DNA from: JBNKFQ01 sp050289385
Lineage (GTDB): Bacteria > Pseudomonadota > Gammaproteobacteria > Pseudomonadales > Porticoccaceae
DNA length: 16,618 nt
Direction of reading: 5' to 3'
Assembly (NCBI GenBank): GCA_050289385.1
Contig: JBNKFQ010000318.1
Location: 1 to 16,618 of the forward strand
The position numbers and the translations under genes were made by a program. Under the pieces are notes generated by a model. That model searched no databases. It saw only the letters and a program-made list of their open reading frames with translations, and was not told the DNA's origin. This document shows positions 15,701-16,618 of this stretch, piece by piece (position 1 is the stretch's first letter; each line of letters begins with the position of its first letter).

Positions 15701-16618
15701 ATTCAAAGCTCGATAGGTAAGTTGCTGGTCTTCAAACACCAGAGCAATACTATTCGGTGTTCGCTCTACCTGTTCTTCAAACAACTGGTGTATCGTCTTG
15801 TTCCGAGGATACGGTGCATCAGTCTGGTTCCAAGTGTGCAACAAAGTATTTCTTTCTTTTTCATCCAACAAAGAAATCTCGGAATGCAATCCTGTTGCAT
15901 CCGTTGATATGGATTTTACAATCCGTTGTAATTGACTAAGTAGACGCTGAGTTTGTGCCTGATTCAGCCATTCCTCTCCATATTTTAGAGTTATCACCAG
16001 ACTATTATTGGCTTCATACGCCACCAGCAAAAGTGGATAATCCACCTTTTCAACACCATAACGAAACGCCAAGCTGGCTTCGATTCCAGGGCTCAAGCTA
16101 TTTCCAGCTACCGGTGTTGGGTAATTCTCGAAGATAAACAAGGTATGGAAAAGACGTTCGCCCTGAGGTTGTAATTTGACCAGGGGCACACCGCTATAGC
16201 TGTTCAGTTCAGCGACCCGTTGTTGCAACTTCTGCAGCATTTTCTTGATCGATTGGCTGTCATCCCATTGCAGTGCCAGTGGCAGGGTATTGATGTACAA
16301 GCCCACACTGGATTCGATGCCCTGTACCGGAATATCCCGCCCCGAAACGGTTGTTCCCACAATCGTTTGATCATCCTGCGTGTAAACCTGCAGTAACTTG
16401 TGCCAGGCAAACTGGAGGGCGACATTCAAGGTGACTCCCTGCTGACGACACATTGCTTTTAGACCGCGATAGGCATCACCTTCCAGCGTTACCGTTTGTT
16501 GCACTGGCTGTTCGATGGTCTTGATGCGGCTTAAATCGATCGGCTCGCTCAACATCATATTGATGTCGTTAGCGTGCTCGAAGTGTTGCTTGGCGGCGGA
16601 CCAATAAGCATCGATAGC
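12758..16618 (-). CDS. NRPS terminal module: partial C, A, T, thioester reductase (5' end off window)
   Basis: The frame is open to the right edge, 20 codons beyond the first in-window Met (16558), so the gene is 5'-truncated. Numbering from that Met: second half of a condensation domain (to about 230; YW upstream, GLYINTLPL at 86-94, HTLFIFENYP at 138-147; the HHxxxDG motif is off window). Adenylation domain about 255-760: YTSGTTGKPKG 416-426, FDASVFEL 461-468, NQYGPTE 546-552, YKTGD 639-643, NGKLD 746-750. PCP: LGGHS, Ser806. Reductase about 875-1266: TGATGFVG 881-888, GAWVN 970-974, YLLSK (Tyr1032, Lys1036). The reductase releases the thioester as aldehyde or alcohol with NAD(P)H. Reading the pocket residues by eye against GrsA gives D-A-F-(A or F)-H-G-Q-V-C-K, which I cannot assign to an amino acid. 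Base composition is visibly more AT-rich than in the hydrolase operon. Confidence 0.96.
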   Translation of the reverse strand, partial: AIDAYWSAAKQHFEHANDINMMLSEPIDLSRIKTIEQPVQQTVTLEGDAYRGLKAMCRQQGVTLNVALQFAWHKLLQVYTQDDQTIVGTTVSGRDIPVQGIESSVGLYINTLPLALQWDDSQSIKKMLQKLQQRVAELNSYSGVPLVKLQPQGERLFHTLFIFENYPTPVAGNSLSPGIEASLAFRYGVEKVDYPLLLVAYEANNSLVITLKYGEEWLNQAQTQRLLSQLQRIVKSISTDATGLHSEISLLDEKERNTLLHTWNQTDAPYPRNKTIHQLFEEQVERTPNSIALVFEDQQLTYRALNEKANQLARIIRHRYTDTHGRPMQPDTLIALYLNRSLEMVISILAVLKTGGAYVPISPEYPEERTRFILEDARVFLLLTQRQHLQQLTGENQRQPVTPDLLAIDDVKLTAGTSAANLEPVNMASDLAYVIYTSGTTGKPKGVMIEHSGVVNLSNFIIKTHFLKSGVRALYFSNYVFDASVFELFPCLVSGCSVVIATEESKESITDLLSLIQNYLIVKAFIPTALVNAFSDLLAETPLKVLHTGGDKLNSLAQLPATYTFNQYGPTEATVCVSQQLIGNLENINIGSPIDNIRLYVLDNFLNPVPSGVPGELYIGGAGLARGYLNRPDLTQERFIPNPFVTEEDKLSERNLRLYKTGDLVRWLSDGNLEYLGRNDYQVKIRGYRIELGEVENVLASCEGIRQAVVIDREDNNSKYLAAYVVLNEQVTLNEDSIRSALGAQLPNYMMPTIFTVLESIPLTVNGKLDRRRLPKPDLSSLQSQTYIPPQTPIEQQLVEIWANVLKIDADKIGVHANFFELGGHSISAINLVSQCGKKGIDITVKELFEEPTIQRLAARYGKTVNRDIISLATEITLDDEVHGRDLPLADVHNPKAILLTGATGFVGSHLLLELLRQTTAKVVCLARAESSIQAMVRIQKSLQQYGLNDDVDSSRIVPVSGDLALPLFGLSQEEFDSLVGEIDVIYHNGAWVNHVYSYDLLKAANVEGTRELLRLASLKKLKAVHFVSVMTNAYIQGDIPDNLFHASGYGYLLSKFVAEEVTRLAIERGIPACIHRIGMVAGSIGADGIKISTNGHKLRSDRSFAACNLKDRICLLIKGIIQLQCAPDAAGLSKICSRELTPVDCLAKSIVTLSQRKDCLDQTYHLGSPHIMQWSELLEALLECGYQIDIVSLEDWKNELARVANQAKDETYEKLMGLYVRDGSDATLKRTLFSAEPKEPTPINAVDLGIEYPVVDRTMIKGWLDYFVEKGFVERPRELEVRGLK

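Noticed and set aside
1..16618. CRISPR array, tRNA, rRNA, insertion sequence or transposase
   Set aside because: No regular repeat-spacer pattern, cloverleaf, rRNA stretch, or transposase-like frame was found on either strand.

Overview
The window (16.6 kb) is a one-directional locus: every gene I can support is on the minus strand, so transcription runs from high to low coordinates. Shine-Dalgarno sites (GAGGAGG, GGGAG), a TonB-dependent receptor, a Tat-exported peptidase and an NRPS point to a Gram-negative proteobacterium, most likely gammaproteobacterial. I cannot name a genus.

Right part (12758-16618): the last module of a nonribosomal peptide synthetase, cut by the window edge. The order is C domain (second half), A, T (PCP), and a terminal NAD(P)H thioester reductase, so the peptide should leave as an aldehyde or alcohol. 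A 563-bp AT-rich gap follows, with an 11-G tract and hairpin just behind the NRPS stop. Next come an STN-domain TonB-dependent receptor (9645-12194) and a clear intrinsic terminator (9589-9621).

Left part (1-9497): a seven-gene operon. It encodes a GPH-type MFS symporter, a CocE/NonD-type alpha/beta hydrolase with intact catalytic residues, a second CocE-like protein, an M55 (DppA-like) D-aminopeptidase, a serine beta-lactamase-family (S12-like) hydrolase, an amidohydrolase-fold protein, and the N-terminal part of a Tat-secreted S9 peptidase that runs off the left edge. The first five genes are joined by four consecutive ATGA stop/start overlaps.

The most unusual feature is that two of the six enzyme-like proteins have lost their active sites while their folds look intact. 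The second CocE-like protein has Gly for the nucleophilic Ser, Ala for the oxyanion Tyr and Thr for the catalytic His. The amidohydrolase-like protein lacks all the classical metal ligands: the HxH pair, the carboxylated Lys, the two later His and the Asp. My working inference is a dedicated uptake and breakdown system for an unusual, possibly D-residue-containing or blocked, peptide. The receptor would bring it across the outer membrane and the MFS across the inner membrane; cytoplasmic hydrolases and the periplasmic S9 enzyme would cleave it, with two pseudoenzymes as binding or regulatory partners. The neighbouring NRPS may make that compound or a related one, but the sequence alone cannot show this.
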